Below, piece after piece: positions 11,001 through 21,108 of a stretch of 64,000 nt of DNA (its first letter is position 1; each line of letters opens with the position of its first letter). This DNA is from Bemisia tabaci. Taxonomy: Eukaryota > Arthropoda > Insecta > Hemiptera > Aleyrodidae. The stretch is taken from positions 13,281,372 through 13,345,371 of the forward strand of contig NC_092797.1 in the NCBI RefSeq assembly GCF_918797505.1, read 5' to 3'. A program made the position numbers and the translations under genes. The notes beneath the pieces are model-generated. The model did no database searches, had not been told where the DNA came from, and was given only the letters and a program-made list of their open reading frames with translations.

Positions 11001-12880
11001 AGTATTTTTATTCATCTGATAATCTTATTTTTCATGTGCTTAAAATTACTGGGGGAAAAACCTGGACAAAATCTAATCAAACTCTTTCTCTTGTTCTCGC
11101 AGAACTCGTAGACTGCGATAGCAAAAACCACGGTTGTATGGGTGGCTACATGACGGACGCGGTTCGGGAGTTGGCTGACAATCTGGGCGGATTGGTGGCC
11201 GCTGACGACTACCCGTACTTGGAGGACGACAGCATTTGCATCCTCAACAGGAGCCAAATCATCGCCGAGGTCAAGGATGTGATGGTGTTCAGTAAGAAGG
11301 AGGAGAATATCGCCAAGTGGATGTACAAACTTGGGCCCTTGTCGGCTGGGATCAATGCGAGACCCTTACAGTGGTACCTCGGAGGGATCATGCACCCGAG
11401 TAAAGAGGACTGCTCCCCTTCAAAGCTGAATCATGGTGTCCTCATCGTCGGATACGGTATTCAAAGTAAGTATCCAGCGCTTAAAATTAAACCTAAATAT
11501 GTAAAGAGGCAAACTATGCTCAATATCCACAATAATGATTTAGGAGTTATTTTGAGCTTCAGTGGTATATGAGGTACAGTGAGGTACACGTTCAGAGGTA
11601 TGAGAGAACAGGGTGTTTAACAAATAGAAATAAATAACAGCACTTACAAAAAAAAAAGTCTGTAAGGTAAATTGACAATAAGAATTTCATTTTTAACGAG
11701 ATAATTATGTATTCTATTCTGTTTCAATTACTGCATTTTTCATAGAGTCTCAAAATTTATCGACAACGTTTTGCAATGAATTATTTTCAATCAAACATGG
11801 ATGCAACGATTCCATTAATTCAGTTTTATTTCATCGGATTAAATCAAACACCTGCCTTCTCATTCTAATTGCTTTACTTTTCTTGTTTGCAGAGGTACCA
11901 GAAGGCTCGATCCCATATTGGACGATCAAGAACAGCTGGGGCACAGAGTGGGGAGAAAAGGTAAATTTTCATTGCTTTCAATTTTTATTCGACCAATTTT
12001 ATATCAATTTCAAAAATAAATATGACGGAACCACAAGGTCAATTTCAAATTTATGGAATTTTCACTCGACCTCTGAGAATACTGCTAAAAATTTGAGCGA
12101 TGTTCAAAACTTAATAAAACATTTTAAACTTGTGCGAGAGTAATGACCCGAAGATTCGCCTTCATATCTCATGGTAGGCCAAAAATAATACACATGTCAC
12201 GTTCAATGTTGATGACGATAACATTGCCTTTCGACGAGCATGGATATGGACGTTTGCCTCTGCAGTAATAATAAATATAAATGTTTTATTTTTTTAACTT
12301 AGTTTGATCAGTAATGCATATCGCCGCCTCTCTGACGTAAGGGCTAATCTCTATTTCCGCCTGAGTGTTGTTCTTCGTAAGATTACATGCTTTACGGGAC
12401 TCATGTGAAAAATTTTGCTGATCGGTGGAATGCAAAGATCAATTATTTTGTTTTTTTAGATGAAAAAACATAACTTAATTACAAGGTTGCAAAATCAATC
12501 AACTAATTCAATGTTATACGAGAATATGGCGGTCTGTTTCCGTTCAAAATGTCGCTAATTTGTGCCAAATCAGAACACAAATCGGTGCTTGCAGTCAGAA
12601 ATTACCAACAGTTTCCTGGTAATATTAGGATTTGCGAGGGGCAATGTTGCAGCGTTGAAATGTAGTTACGTAATTTTGTCTCAGATACGAAGAATACACG
12701 ATCCCATGACTAGCATAACTTACTTATTCTAATAATTATTTTCAATTTTTTGTGCAGGGATACTTTAAAGTATATCGCGGCGATGGTACTTGCGGAATCA
12801 ACGAGGTTGTGAGCTCGGCAGTCATGAAGGTAGATGATGATGACGACTCGGAGGAGACCGAGGAAAACGACGATAATTAA
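7926..12880 (+). CDS. Cathepsin F-like papain-family cysteine protease (7 exons)
   Basis: Secreted or lysosomal C1A endopeptidase. Exons: 7926-8045, 8757-8958, 9675-9826, 10347-10443, 11103-11465, 11893-11960, 12758-12880. All joins are GT...AG and keep frame; product 374 aa. The start is the first ATG after an in-frame stop at 7899. Residues 1-22 are a signal peptide. Residues about 54-111 form the I29 propeptide, with E70, R74, F78, N81 and I85 of the ERFNIN pattern. The mature enzyme starts near residue 138. The catalytic set is Q158, C164, H301 and N325. Likely disulfides are C161-C202, C195-C236 and C294-C346; N239 is a glycosylation sequon. LVDCD, GCMGG and [11 protein letters not shown] are family landmarks, and the C-terminal half resembles cathepsin F. 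Odd points: F162 replaces the usual Gly before S163-C164, and residues 360-374 are an acidic tail. A gut or lysosomal digestive role is inferred. Confidence 0.92.
8519..8652. repeat. O-family foldback in protease intron 1
   Basis: Arms ACTACATTTAGCAATAAGGA and, inverted, GACTACATTTTGCAATCAGG, with CTGGCTCATTTTAGAAACAA inside the left arm. The second copy is at 58388-58524. Confidence 0.75.
8757..8958 (+). CDS. Protease exon 2: I29 propeptide
   Basis: Encodes residues 41-107 and the first base of codon 108. The acceptor is CACTTTCAG and the donor GTAAGT. It carries the ERFNIN helix and the start of the GxTxYxD block (G99, T101, Y103, D105). Confidence 0.9.
9675..9826 (+). CDS. Protease exon 3: propeptide end and mature N-terminus
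   Basis: Joining the split codon gives ADLTPEEF, the classic end of the I29 domain. It then runs through [18 protein letters not shown], with Q158 as the oxyanion-hole glutamine. Ends in phase 0 at CAG|GTTAGT. Confidence 0.9.
10347..10443 (+). CDS. Protease exon 4: catalytic cysteine
   Basis: Encodes [17 protein letters not shown] and LSEQ. C164 is the nucleophile. F162 occupies the position that is Gly in most family members. The acceptor is TTGCAG, and the exon ends in phase 1 before GTAAAT. Confidence 0.9.
10745..10997. repeat. C-family MITE, copy 1, in protease intron 4
   Basis: Ends CTGCTGTGCTAAGGAA and, inverted, a decayed partner near GGCAACGTCTGAAGGCTCAT. Interior has the family's TTTTCAGACACTTTAGACTA block. 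No coding capacity. Confidence 0.75.
11103..11465 (+). CDS. Protease exon 5: central domain and catalytic histidine
   Basis: The longest exon. It starts ELVDCD after joining, includes [26 protein letters not shown] and [11 protein letters not shown] (H301). The donor is CAAA|GTAAGT. Confidence 0.92.
11893..11960 (+). CDS. Protease exon 6: catalytic asparagine
   Basis: Encodes [20 protein letters not shown] plus GEK. N325 and W327 are the expected Asn/Trp pair. The acceptor is TTTGCAG and the donor AAAG|GTAAAT. Confidence 0.92.
12318..12365. repeat. D-family end fragment in protease intron 6
   Basis: Matches only the left arm of the D element (ATATCGCCGCCTCTCTGACG, then TAAGGGCTAATCTCTATTTC). 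The loop and right arm are missing. Confidence 0.55.
12758..12880 (+). CDS. Protease exon 7: C-terminus with acidic tail
   Basis: Encodes [20 protein letters not shown] and onward to Val359, then a tail of 15 residues (360-374), of which 11 are Asp or Glu. The family normally ends near Val359. The stop is TAA at 12878-12880. Confidence 0.9.
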   Translation, partial: GYFKVYRGDGTCGINEVVSSAVMKVDDDDDSEETEENDDN

Positions 12881-12917
12881 TTTATTAATTAATTTAATTT
12901 AGGCGCCTAGCGCCTTA

Positions 12918-12923
12918 AATAAA
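12918..12923 (+). terminator. Proximal AATAAA poly(A) signal of the protease gene
   Basis: AATAAA 38 bp after the stop codon, just after a short GGCGCC-centred palindrome. Use of this site would leave a very short 3' UTR. Confidence 0.4.
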
Positions 12924-13582
12924 AGACTGACGATAGCATTTAAATATTATCATGAGACTGAATGAATGATTTAAAGTTGCATTACGTTAATGCGAATTTG
13001 TTATTACTTTGATGTATCATCATATCGTGTGTACTTTTTACTGCACATTCAATTACTTAATTTATTTATAAATTTATTTTATTTTTTGCTGATAATCACG
13101 GTCATTTCAATTTAATGCTTAAATTTCAGTATTGCAATGTTAACCGGACGCAGAAATTCATATTTTTTTTATGTATTTTATTCATTGCTTCATGTAAACT
13201 TGTTGTGATGTATGTTTTCATTTCACGCTGCATGTATTTGAGACTGTAATTGTTTCGAACCACTGAAAAATAGATGTATCTTTTTGTGGATTGAAAATGT
13301 TCAGGAATGATTTTAAGAGGGGTTATGGATGTAAGTTGTGCCCAAGTATTATTATTTAGTAAGTGATCAAGTCATATTTATTACTATCGAATTTTGTAAT
13401 TTTTATGGAGTTGAGAAAATGCATCCTCAATCCAAACTTGTTGTGCATAACTGTTGTTAATTAGTATGCCTCGCAATAGCCTATACATGTAATGTCTTAT
13501 TTATGAACTTTTTATACTACTGCTTTTATAAAAAAAAATGGCGTGAGTTTTATATAGCTGTGTAAATACGAGTGTTAATTTA

Positions 13583-13588
13583 AATAAA
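13583..13588 (+). terminator. Distal AATAAA poly(A) signal
   Basis: AATAAA in AT-rich sequence about 700 bp after the stop. It would give a 3' UTR of about 720 bases. Which signal is used cannot be read from the sequence. Confidence 0.35.
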
Positions 13589-13599
13589 ATATCACGGAT

Positions 13600-15019
13600 A
13601 AATTAAACAATGGTTTTCATTGATAGCGAAACCTACCGTATAAGGAAGTGCGTCAAGGGCGTTTGAGTATTAACGTGCATGACTAGAGTTCACTTCAAAA
13701 TTTTATGCAAATTCATGATAAAAGGAGAATGATGAAGTCAAAACTTTTGAAATACGATAAGCATCAAATAGCAAGTGAATTAAAATTACGGGAGTCATCC
13801 TTGAAAAAATGTGGAGCTGGAAGGAGAAAAGTATTTTCAGAACATTAAACTTATTTATTATCAAACGAGAATAACGGAAGAGGTTAAAGCTAAGCTTCCG
13901 CAAAAGAAGGGCAACTCAAAAGGACACCCCCCAGTTCACCCAAAAGAAAGGAGGAAGAAGAAGAGGAAAAAAGAAAGAAGGAAGGTAGGGGGAAAAGGAA
14001 GGAAAGGCGCTTGGATTTAGAAATATTACACCGGTCAATACGAGTAAATTTGCTTCCAACGTGCTAAAATACTAGATTTTTAGCGCCGATTCCGGACACC
14101 ACCTCCGGTTTTCTGGGTCAGATCGAAATTCTCCGGGAAAATCGAAATTTTTCCCTGAAAATCTAGCTTTTCCAGAGTAAAATCAATCTCCCGGAAAATT
14201 TGTGCACGATAGAGAAAACAATAAAGGTAATTCAATCAAATTAAGGCAAATCTACAAAAATAAAAATTTGTTGACCAGTGTTATTCAAAACGAAATTGAC
14301 TAAAACTGCATATTTGCTTGACGATTTTGAAAATTTCCTAGGGGCAACCCTCGGGCCCCTCTTACGCTCCCTCGTTCGAAGTGTTCTGAATCCGGCAATG
14401 CTTATCAACTGGTATTAAACCCTCCCTTACCCAAGCCGGGCTTTGCGAAGAACGTGCGATTTGTCGTCGGCTCGCAGCGATACATCCGTCCATTGTGCTG
14501 ACAGTTTTAGACCCGCAGCAGATTAATCTGTGTGTTTGTTTAACTGCGTGCAGAGAGTTGGTGGATGTATGGCTTCGTGGGACCGAGTGGCCAATTTATT
14601 ATTGAGGATCGGGTTCGTATTAGTGTCCGTCGCCGAGGGAAGAAACGACGGCGACCATGCTCTTTCCGCACACAAGACTCGTGTCGTGGAAAATGAAACC
14701 TTTGCAAATCGAGCCCGGGGCGTGAAAGAGGGAAATCATTAGAACTCTGGTGATTTCACGTCAAACAGGTCAGTTTTGCGCGGTCACAGAGCGGGTTCAA
14801 ACGCGCCGTTCGTGGAATCCTCACAAAATTAAGGAAGAAAACCGTCGTAACAAAGTTCACCCATGATGCGAGTTCAGCGCGTTGGGCGTTGAAAGCGCAA
14901 ACCACACCGTGCAGCAGGCTATCAGTTTTCCCGCGGCGAGGAAAAATATGTCGTAAGACCATTCAGATATTGCCAAAATTACTCCCATAAAATGTTCATG
15001 TTTGAGGAAAGTTATTGAT
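13600..15019. other. Intergenic: purine tract and GC-rich patch
   Basis: Positions 13925-14005 are almost pure purine (GGAAG/GAAAA runs). Positions 14440-14960 are GC- and CpG-richer, with short frames on both strands and no recognisable domain. Otherwise nothing seen. Confidence 0.45.
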
Positions 15020-15142
15020 AATTGGACGTATTTCTATCAAACGGAACTATGTGCATTAAGACATGAGCCCCATAAGAATACACGCATAATAGAGCTCACG
15101 TCATAATGCACATAGTTCCGTTTGATAGAAATACGTCCAATT
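15020..15142. repeat. FB-family palindromic element, copy 3
   Basis: Arms AATTGGACGTATTTCTATCA through GGAACTATGTGCAT, same core as copy 1. The loop is a few bases shorter. Confidence 0.85.
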
Positions 15143-16249
15143 TTCCTCGAAATAACTAGAAAAAATAGAAATGTTGACGGTAAAATGCTCTGTTTTAGAG
15201 TAAAATTTTCAAAAGTATTATAAAAAAATTCGTATAAAATTGACAGAAATTTGTCAACATCTGCATGTTCAAACGATATTTTTCCTCAGCACAGCTAAAT
15301 CCTGGGTATGCATATTGTTATATTGATATTCTGAGAATACAACTATTGCGGCTCCTAAGTAGCCACTATTGCCTACTCTATCAATTGAAGGCATTCTAAA
15401 TATCGCTCTTTCCTAAGATATGTGATAAACTGCAATAAAGAAGATCGTGCTGCTGAAAAAGTTTTGAAAAAATCTCGTAGAATTTTCCGGAATTGAGGAA
15501 GTAACTTGCTGCAAAGACCAAAAATTCGGCAAAAAAGTTGAAGGTTTAACTGGCGGCTTCTTCCCCCCAAACTTACATTTTTACTATTTTTAAGTATTTT
15601 GGAGCCTCGTTAAACTATTTCAAAAGCTTAATCGCATTTTAAGAGATCATATGAATTTGCATTTTGAAACATTACAAAATTTAATGAAATTGTATTTTGA
15701 ATTTTTTTTGTCTTCGTCTTTATTTCAAATTACTTCTTCATTCTCGGAAAAGTTTACTAAATGTTTTGAAACTCTTTCAGCCAACCGATGTTTCACTTTC
15801 TTATGAGAAACGGAAGTATTGTCATACTTAAAAATAAAAAAAAGTTGAAATATCATCATTTTTTTACAGTTTCATTCTCCGCATTATAGTTTCGTATTGC
15901 AGCGTGTAAAGTATTTTGAAAATATACCATACAAGATTACATTACATCATATTTTCAAATTTAAAAAAAAGTAATTGATATTTCATCTGATGAAATCAGG
16001 AGTGCAGAATCTTCCAAGCTTCCACATTTTTCTCATCGGTTTTCCACGAAATTTCCCACCAATCTTAAAAAAATGACTTATTTTCAGTTTTTTGTCGACT
16101 TTCGGCTGATGACCCTTCAAAATTTCTCTTCCTTCCACATTTCTGAGGGCTTTCCCACATTTTCGCGCGACCAAGCGTTCGCTTATTCGAGCTGTTCCCG
16201 CACAACCCATGAACAACCCGATTTCAAGCAACTGCAATTTGAATTTTCT
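15143..16249. other. AT-rich non-coding stretch
   Basis: No gene, RNA or repeat family recognised. Confidence 0.4.
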
Positions 16250-16580
16250 TCGTGCAAAATTGCATGCAATTTCGCATCTCTGCTCACGCGGCGGGACGGC
16301 CCTTTGAAGGAGCATCCAATTTTCTCCTCGACCGGTTGCTTTTAGCACCGGTGATGGGACAGCTCGCAAAAAAATTCATAAAATTGTATTTCAAGATTTC
16401 ATGAAAGTTTATTTTGATTTTTCATCTCATAAAATATCAGGAAACTTCATTTCGAAATATCTTTGGGCAAAATTGCATGCAATTTTGCATCTCTGCTCAC
16501 GCGGCAGGACGGCCCTTTGAAGGGGCATCCAATTTCCTCCTCGACCGGTTACACTTAGCCCCGGTGGTGGGACCGCTCGG
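16250..16580 (+). repeat. Direct repeat pair upstream of a CpG-rich region
   Basis: Units at about 16250-16371 and 16467-16580 share AAAATTGCATGCAATTT, CATCTCTGCTCACGCGGC, GGACGGCCCTTTGAAGG and CTCCTCGACCGGTT. The offset is about 216 bp. They sit directly before the CpG-rich candidate exon, so they may be duplicated promoter sequence. Confidence 0.7.
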
Positions 16581-16790
16581 ATGCTGTAAACCCGAGCCGG
16601 GAAGATTTCAGCGTTTCAGCAGCTGCCAGGCGAAAAGCGCGGCGCCACGTGACGCTACCGTGCGCGCGCATCCCCCCCATCCCCCTCTTCCCCCGCCCCC
16701 GCCCACGACTCCTCGCTTTCCCGATCCCGCACTCCACTCGTGGAAGTCGTGTCCGCGGAAGCTGCGGCCAGGAAGGAGTGCGCGTCCCGT

Positions 16791-16834
16791 CGTCTTCGAC
16801 TTCGTCTTCGACTTCGTCTTCGACTTCGTCTTCG
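16791..16834 (+). repeat. 12-bp minisatellite (TTCGTCTTCGAC)
   Basis: About 3.7 tandem copies of TTCGTCTTCGAC in the CpG-rich region. Confidence 0.85.
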
Positions 16835-16847
16835 GGAGTGAGGTTAG

Positions 16848-17085
16848 GTTCGTCCGTTCTTCTCGCGCGTGTTTTCGTTCGCTGTCAAGCTGTCTTCGCA
16901 CACGTACTCGGCGGCCGGGGCGGCCAGCCAGTCGACCGGACACCGGAAGCACCGGTCCCGATCGTCCTCGCGCTATGTCGACCAAGAGAAGCCCAAGAAG
17001 AAGAAACCCTCGGCCACCGTGTCCCTCGTGTCCATACCCAACACCATCCGGCTGTCCATGCTCAACAGTGGATTACTCTCTTTCG
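16848..17085 (+). CDS. Candidate coding exon in a CpG-rich region (product unknown)
   Basis: An open frame runs from just after a stop at 16845 to a good donor, TTTCG|GTGAGT, at 17086. The translation has a Ser/Arg/Lys-rich stretch (HRKHRSRSSSRY, EKPKKKKPSATV) and then SIPNTIRLSMLNSGLLSF. I do not recognise the protein. There is no ATG before the one at SMLNS in this frame, so a 5' exon would be needed, or the frame is not coding. Support comes from high CpG, a clean donor and a plausible basic composition. Against it, the last 50 bases resemble degenerate repeats downstream (T units). Confidence 0.25.
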
Positions 17086-17114
17086 GTGAGTTCCTTAAAG
17101 CCCTATCTGTGGGG

Positions 17115-17613
17115 TAATTATTGAAATTGATTGACAAAGCTGTAGACAAAGGAGACATAGGGAGTAGGGAGCGATCCTACACTGAAAAAAAGTATCACAA
17201 TCTCAACTATACCTCCAGCTGATTTTGGCGCCAACCATGAGAGTAGTTGCACCAGGTGGAAGTGTAAAGGCACCAGCCAGCGGTATAGTTAATCCAACCA
17301 CACTTTTAGCCGACTTAACTATACCTCTGAATTGTGCAACTACTCTTCATATGTGGCGCGTAATCAGCTAGGAGTATAGTTGGGATTGTGATACTTTTTT
17401 TTCGTGTATTGGTTGAAATGAGCGGTTCTTATAGACTAAGGGGGGAAATGATGAACTAACTAAAGGGTCTCTCGTGTATTGCCGTTAGGTAGTCTATTAC
17501 CTATCCCCTCTGTCCATTGAAACCACTCGCTTTCACCGCAATAGGATCCCACCTTATCCCTTTTGTCTTCATTGTGTATCTCTTTGTCGATTAGTTTCAA
17601 CAATCGGCCCGCT
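17115..17613. repeat. J-family MITE, copy 1, interrupted by a G element
   Basis: Ends related to GATTGTTGAAATTGATAGAC and the inverse. Other copies are at 29453-29723 and 33466-33744. The G element at 17180-17406 splits GCGATCCTA|TTGGTTGAAATG, which is continuous in the other two copies. Confidence 0.75.
17180..17406. repeat. G element: 227-bp TA-inserted MITE nested in J
   Basis: Ends CACTGAAAAAAAGTATCAC and, inverted, CACGAAAAAAAAGTATCAC. TA flanks it on both sides (17178-17179 and 17407-17408), and the uninterrupted J copies show a single TA there. TA duplication suggests a Tc1/mariner-type mobiliser. Confidence 0.85.
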
Positions 17614-18718
17614 GAGGGGGTTGGGGGACAAGACGCATAAGTACAGGTTTTGCTATTTCAAGAAATACGTGTTTTAAGTTTCAAAATTATATGGAGCCTT
17701 ATGGCAGACAGGAAGTTTAAAGTTTTGATGCTTTAAAGTTGGACTTAAGTCGTGAATTTTTCACAGAATTACTTTCAAACTAGTTTCAGTTGAGGTCATG
17801 AATATCTCAATTTTTTCAAAAACTGCACTTATGCACCTTTTCCTCCAAGTCCCTCATCTCGATTTGCCCTCAGTTTTTGAGGTAGGCAAAAGCCAGTATT
17901 CAGAAGCCGCAAAACGATGGTGAGACTGCAAAAATGTTCTGGTTCACGGCGTTGTAAACTTCCTGTCCTCCTTTATTCTCTGTGTGAAAAAGTACGTAAC
18001 TTCATTTATGATTTCCCTCCTGGATCCAATCTGCGCTATAAAAGCGGCTTAATGTATGCATAATCGTTTGATCTTAATTTTCCTTCACTCGAGAAAGTAG
18101 GCAAAATTAAGGGCTCAGAAGCCGCAATATAGCAGTATCCACATTTTAACCAACTTGTCTTTATCAGCCGTGGACTCTATAAATCTCCTTTACTGGTCTC
18201 ATGAGACTGATCTTACCTCGATTTGCCTTCCGTTTTAAGCTAGGCAAGATTCAATGCATAGGAGCCGTTAATACTATCCTCAATGAATTCAACTTTTCAA
18301 GATCATCAATTGATTACTCTCTTTGCGGCTACCGCCTTGAAAAGTCGAGAAGAGCAGCACGTAGTGCTGCAATAATGGCATCCGCATTTTTTCGACATTC
18401 AAAACTCAACGAAGGATTAATATATTTTAGTGATTTTATGAAAATTCTCATCCCGACGGTCCTCTCTATGGGGAGATTGTTGAAACACCTGAAGATACCC
18501 GCCTTTATGAGAATTTCAAGCGGAACACGTGTAAATTATTTCATAACTTCAAATCTGCCATGAATCCGTAACGGAGAGTTTGCTATCTACAGTTAAAATT
18601 GGATTCAATGATTTCACACTTATCGTTTGTTGAAAACTCAAAATCAAACTCATTACAGAATTGGTGATTGAAACCAAACTAGTGCCTGGAATTTGAAACC
18701 CAGTGGTCACGTTTCACC

Positions 18719-19590
18719 AGCTATGCTGAACTCGATTTTATCTCAAGAGAAAATCGGAGAACTTAAAAAATAATTTTACTCTGAAACGGACTAAAACTAA
18801 TATTGCGACTAATTTGACCAAACAAACTTCAGTTGTTAGACGAGCAGGGGGTTCAAACTGGCGAGCACAGCGAATGATGATTTTGCGCTCACGTGTTAAA
18901 TTTGAAAACTTTCGATACATCTACCGTTTTCATTACATCTATCATGTTTCTCCAGCTATGCTGAACTCGTTGTAATCTCAAGAGAAACTCGGAGAATTTG
19001 AAAAATTATTTTATTCCGAAACGGACTGAAACTAATATTGCGACTAATGTGACTAAACAAACTTTAGTTAATTGTTTGGTGAGCACACTGAAAAAAAATT
19101 CTCGGCGTTTTTACTAAGGTCCGTTGGTACCTTCACCATCTCACTTTTTTTTACCAATTATTGGTAATTTTACCAAGACAGACTGGTAAGCTTACCTAAA
19201 AACCGGTATTTTTACTGTTTTTTTCAGGTAAGAATACCACTTTTATTGGTAATCAATGCCCGGTAACTTTGCCATTTTATCTCGGTAATTCTACCACAGT
19301 CGATAAAAAATATTGGCGTTTTTACCAAGGTCCAGTACAATTACCAAGAAAGTTCAATAATTTTACCGAGATTTCTCGGTAAAATTACCAATTTTATAAA
19401 TGGTAATTTTACCAAGAAAAAACTGGGATCACATAGAACCCTGAATTCTTGGTAATTTTACCCTTTTCTTAGTAAATACACCGAGATTTTTTTTTCAGTG
19501 CAGGGAGTTCAAATTGGCGAGAACAGCGAATGGTGATTTTGCGCTCACGTGTTAAATTAGAAAACTTCCTATACATCTACCGGGTTTTGC
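18719..19590 (+). repeat. U: tandem duplication, second copy interrupted by F
   Basis: About 225 bp (from AGCTATGCTGAACTCG to TACATCTACCG) occur at 18719-18930 and again from 18954. The second copy is split by the 415-bp F element at 19086-19500. Confidence 0.75.
19086..19500 (+). repeat. F-family 415-bp element, copy 2
   Basis: CACTGAAAAAAAA...TTTTTTTTCAGTG ends. The interior is a series of GGTAATTTTACC-type palindromes spaced tens of bases apart. It is flanked by CA (19084-19085 and 19501-19502). The unoccupied first copy of the U duplication has a single CA in GAGCAGGG, so a 2-bp duplication is directly visible. Confidence 0.85.
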
Positions 19591-20213
19591 GTGCAATTTG
19601 GAGGATATAAAGGTTGTTGCGGTGCTGGATTGCACGCCCCGTCTAGTGGAGCCTTAATTTGGCGAGGAAGGCAGAATTAAGTGCTAGAGAGCCGCAAAGT
19701 GGTATCCACATTTTATCGGGCCTTCCATGCTCGAGGCTTAACGGCGGATTACTCTCTTTCGGTGAATTCGTGAGACCTTTCATCCCGATTCCCCTGAATT
19801 TGTGGAGGAAGGCAAAATTAAGTGCTCGGGAAACGCAATAGTGTTAACCGCGTTTTATCCGGCTTTCCGTGATCAACAGTGGATTACGCTCTTTGGCGAG
19901 TTCGAGGAACTTTTCCATCACTTCATTTCGCACTGCGGAGAATCAGATTTGCTGCACAATGGAAAATAAATCGTTTCCTTGCCAGTACCGCGTTACTCTG
20001 GGAGGAATTCTCGTTGCGTTTTTGAAGCGAATTTTTTTCTATTAGTAAACTATTAGTATTGATTTAAAAAATCTCCTTGCTGTGATGAAGTTTTTCAGTT
20101 GTGACACCCAGAATAAATGAATTACGAAATGGTAATTTTCACTTCCACAACTGAACGTACTTAGCTAAAAGGTACAATGTTGCACGTTAACCCTATGCGT
20201 AAGCCCTATTAAG

Positions 20214-21034
20214 TGCTGAATGAACTGAGTTCATGGTATTTTTGATCATTTCTTCAATTAGTGAAAATTACAGAGAAATAGAATTAAAATTGAGGAAATT
20301 TACCGTCTTGTGACATCATCAGGCGGCATTAAACCCGTGTATTTTAGAACACAGTTCTTTTGCACAAAGTTCTTTTTAGCATAAGTAAGTCCATACTGAA
20401 ATATTAACTGGTGCACGTAATTATTTCTTTGGTGAAGTGAGAAGTATTTTTTCCTCGAAATTTCAATTTTGTGCAAATTGTTCCCATCGATACCTGGAAA
20501 CATGCGTGTCCCAGGTTTTGACGTCACACAATTTTCATCACACTTGATTATTTTAATGGAAAAAATATCAGATTTTTTTTAAAACATCCCTAATTATTGC
20601 TCTTGGTGCGAAGATTTCCTATAAAAATCCAGGAGATGCGCTTTGTTCTTTTTGATTTTGGTGTTTATTGTACGATTTTGCTTGTATGTCTTTTTCTTTT
20701 TTTTACGGGAAACTAAAAAATCACAGAAAGAAATCACAAACTGAGATTTTTCTGTTTTTACCGCACACTGCTCAAAAGAAAGATTCTCAGTAAATTTTCA
20801 GAGAATAGACTTGGTAATTTCCTGTAAAAACTAGAATATGAGCGGAAATGGAGAATTCGCACCAAAAAGTTTATTGCTTCATCTGACAGTGCTAGATGAG
20901 CTGAGTTCAAGGTATTTTTGATCATTTACTTCCGTTAGTGAAAATTATAGAAAAATAGAATTAAAATTGAGGAAATTTACCGCCTTGTGACATCATCAGG
21001 TGGCATTTCCCATTTAAACCCGTGTATTTTAGAA
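20214..21034 (+). repeat. Direct repeat of about 135 bp, 675 bp apart
   Basis: Units 20214-20348 and 20889-21034 share GGTATTTTTGATCATTT, AGAATTAAAATTGAGGAAAT and CTTGTGACATCATCAGG, ending AAACCCGTGTATTTTAGAA. The spacer holds no gene I recognise. They might be the ends of a larger element, but I see no coding region between them. Confidence 0.65.
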
Positions 21035-21108
21035 GATTACTTAATTTTGTAACCTCTCCTCTAATACTAATTATTATCCATTTTAAAAATCAAGGATATT
21101 TTCCGGCT

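Larger units (their letters stand above)
17040..19912 (+). repeat. T: degenerate, dispersed tandem units of about 145 bp
   Basis: Recurring blocks are GGCAAAATTAAGTGCTCGG, GAAGCCGCAATAGTG, TATCCACATTTTATCGG and AACAGTGGATTACTCTCTTT followed by CGGTGAGTTC. They occur near 17047, 17880, 18095, 18230, 18345, 18410, 19660 and 19805. The units at 19660 and 19805 are adjacent. The block at 17047 overlaps the candidate exon end. Confidence 0.55.

Noticed and set aside
16414..17124. Long overlapping frames in the CpG-rich region, up to 236 codons
   Set aside because: Low-complexity Pro/Arg/Ser frames caused by high GC. They start with non-ATG codons. Only the frame ending at the donor was kept, as a weak candidate.
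20214..21034. LTR retrotransposon from the direct repeat pair
   Set aside because: Only about 135 bp of repeat and a 540-bp interior with no coding region, primer-binding site or polypurine tract that I could support.
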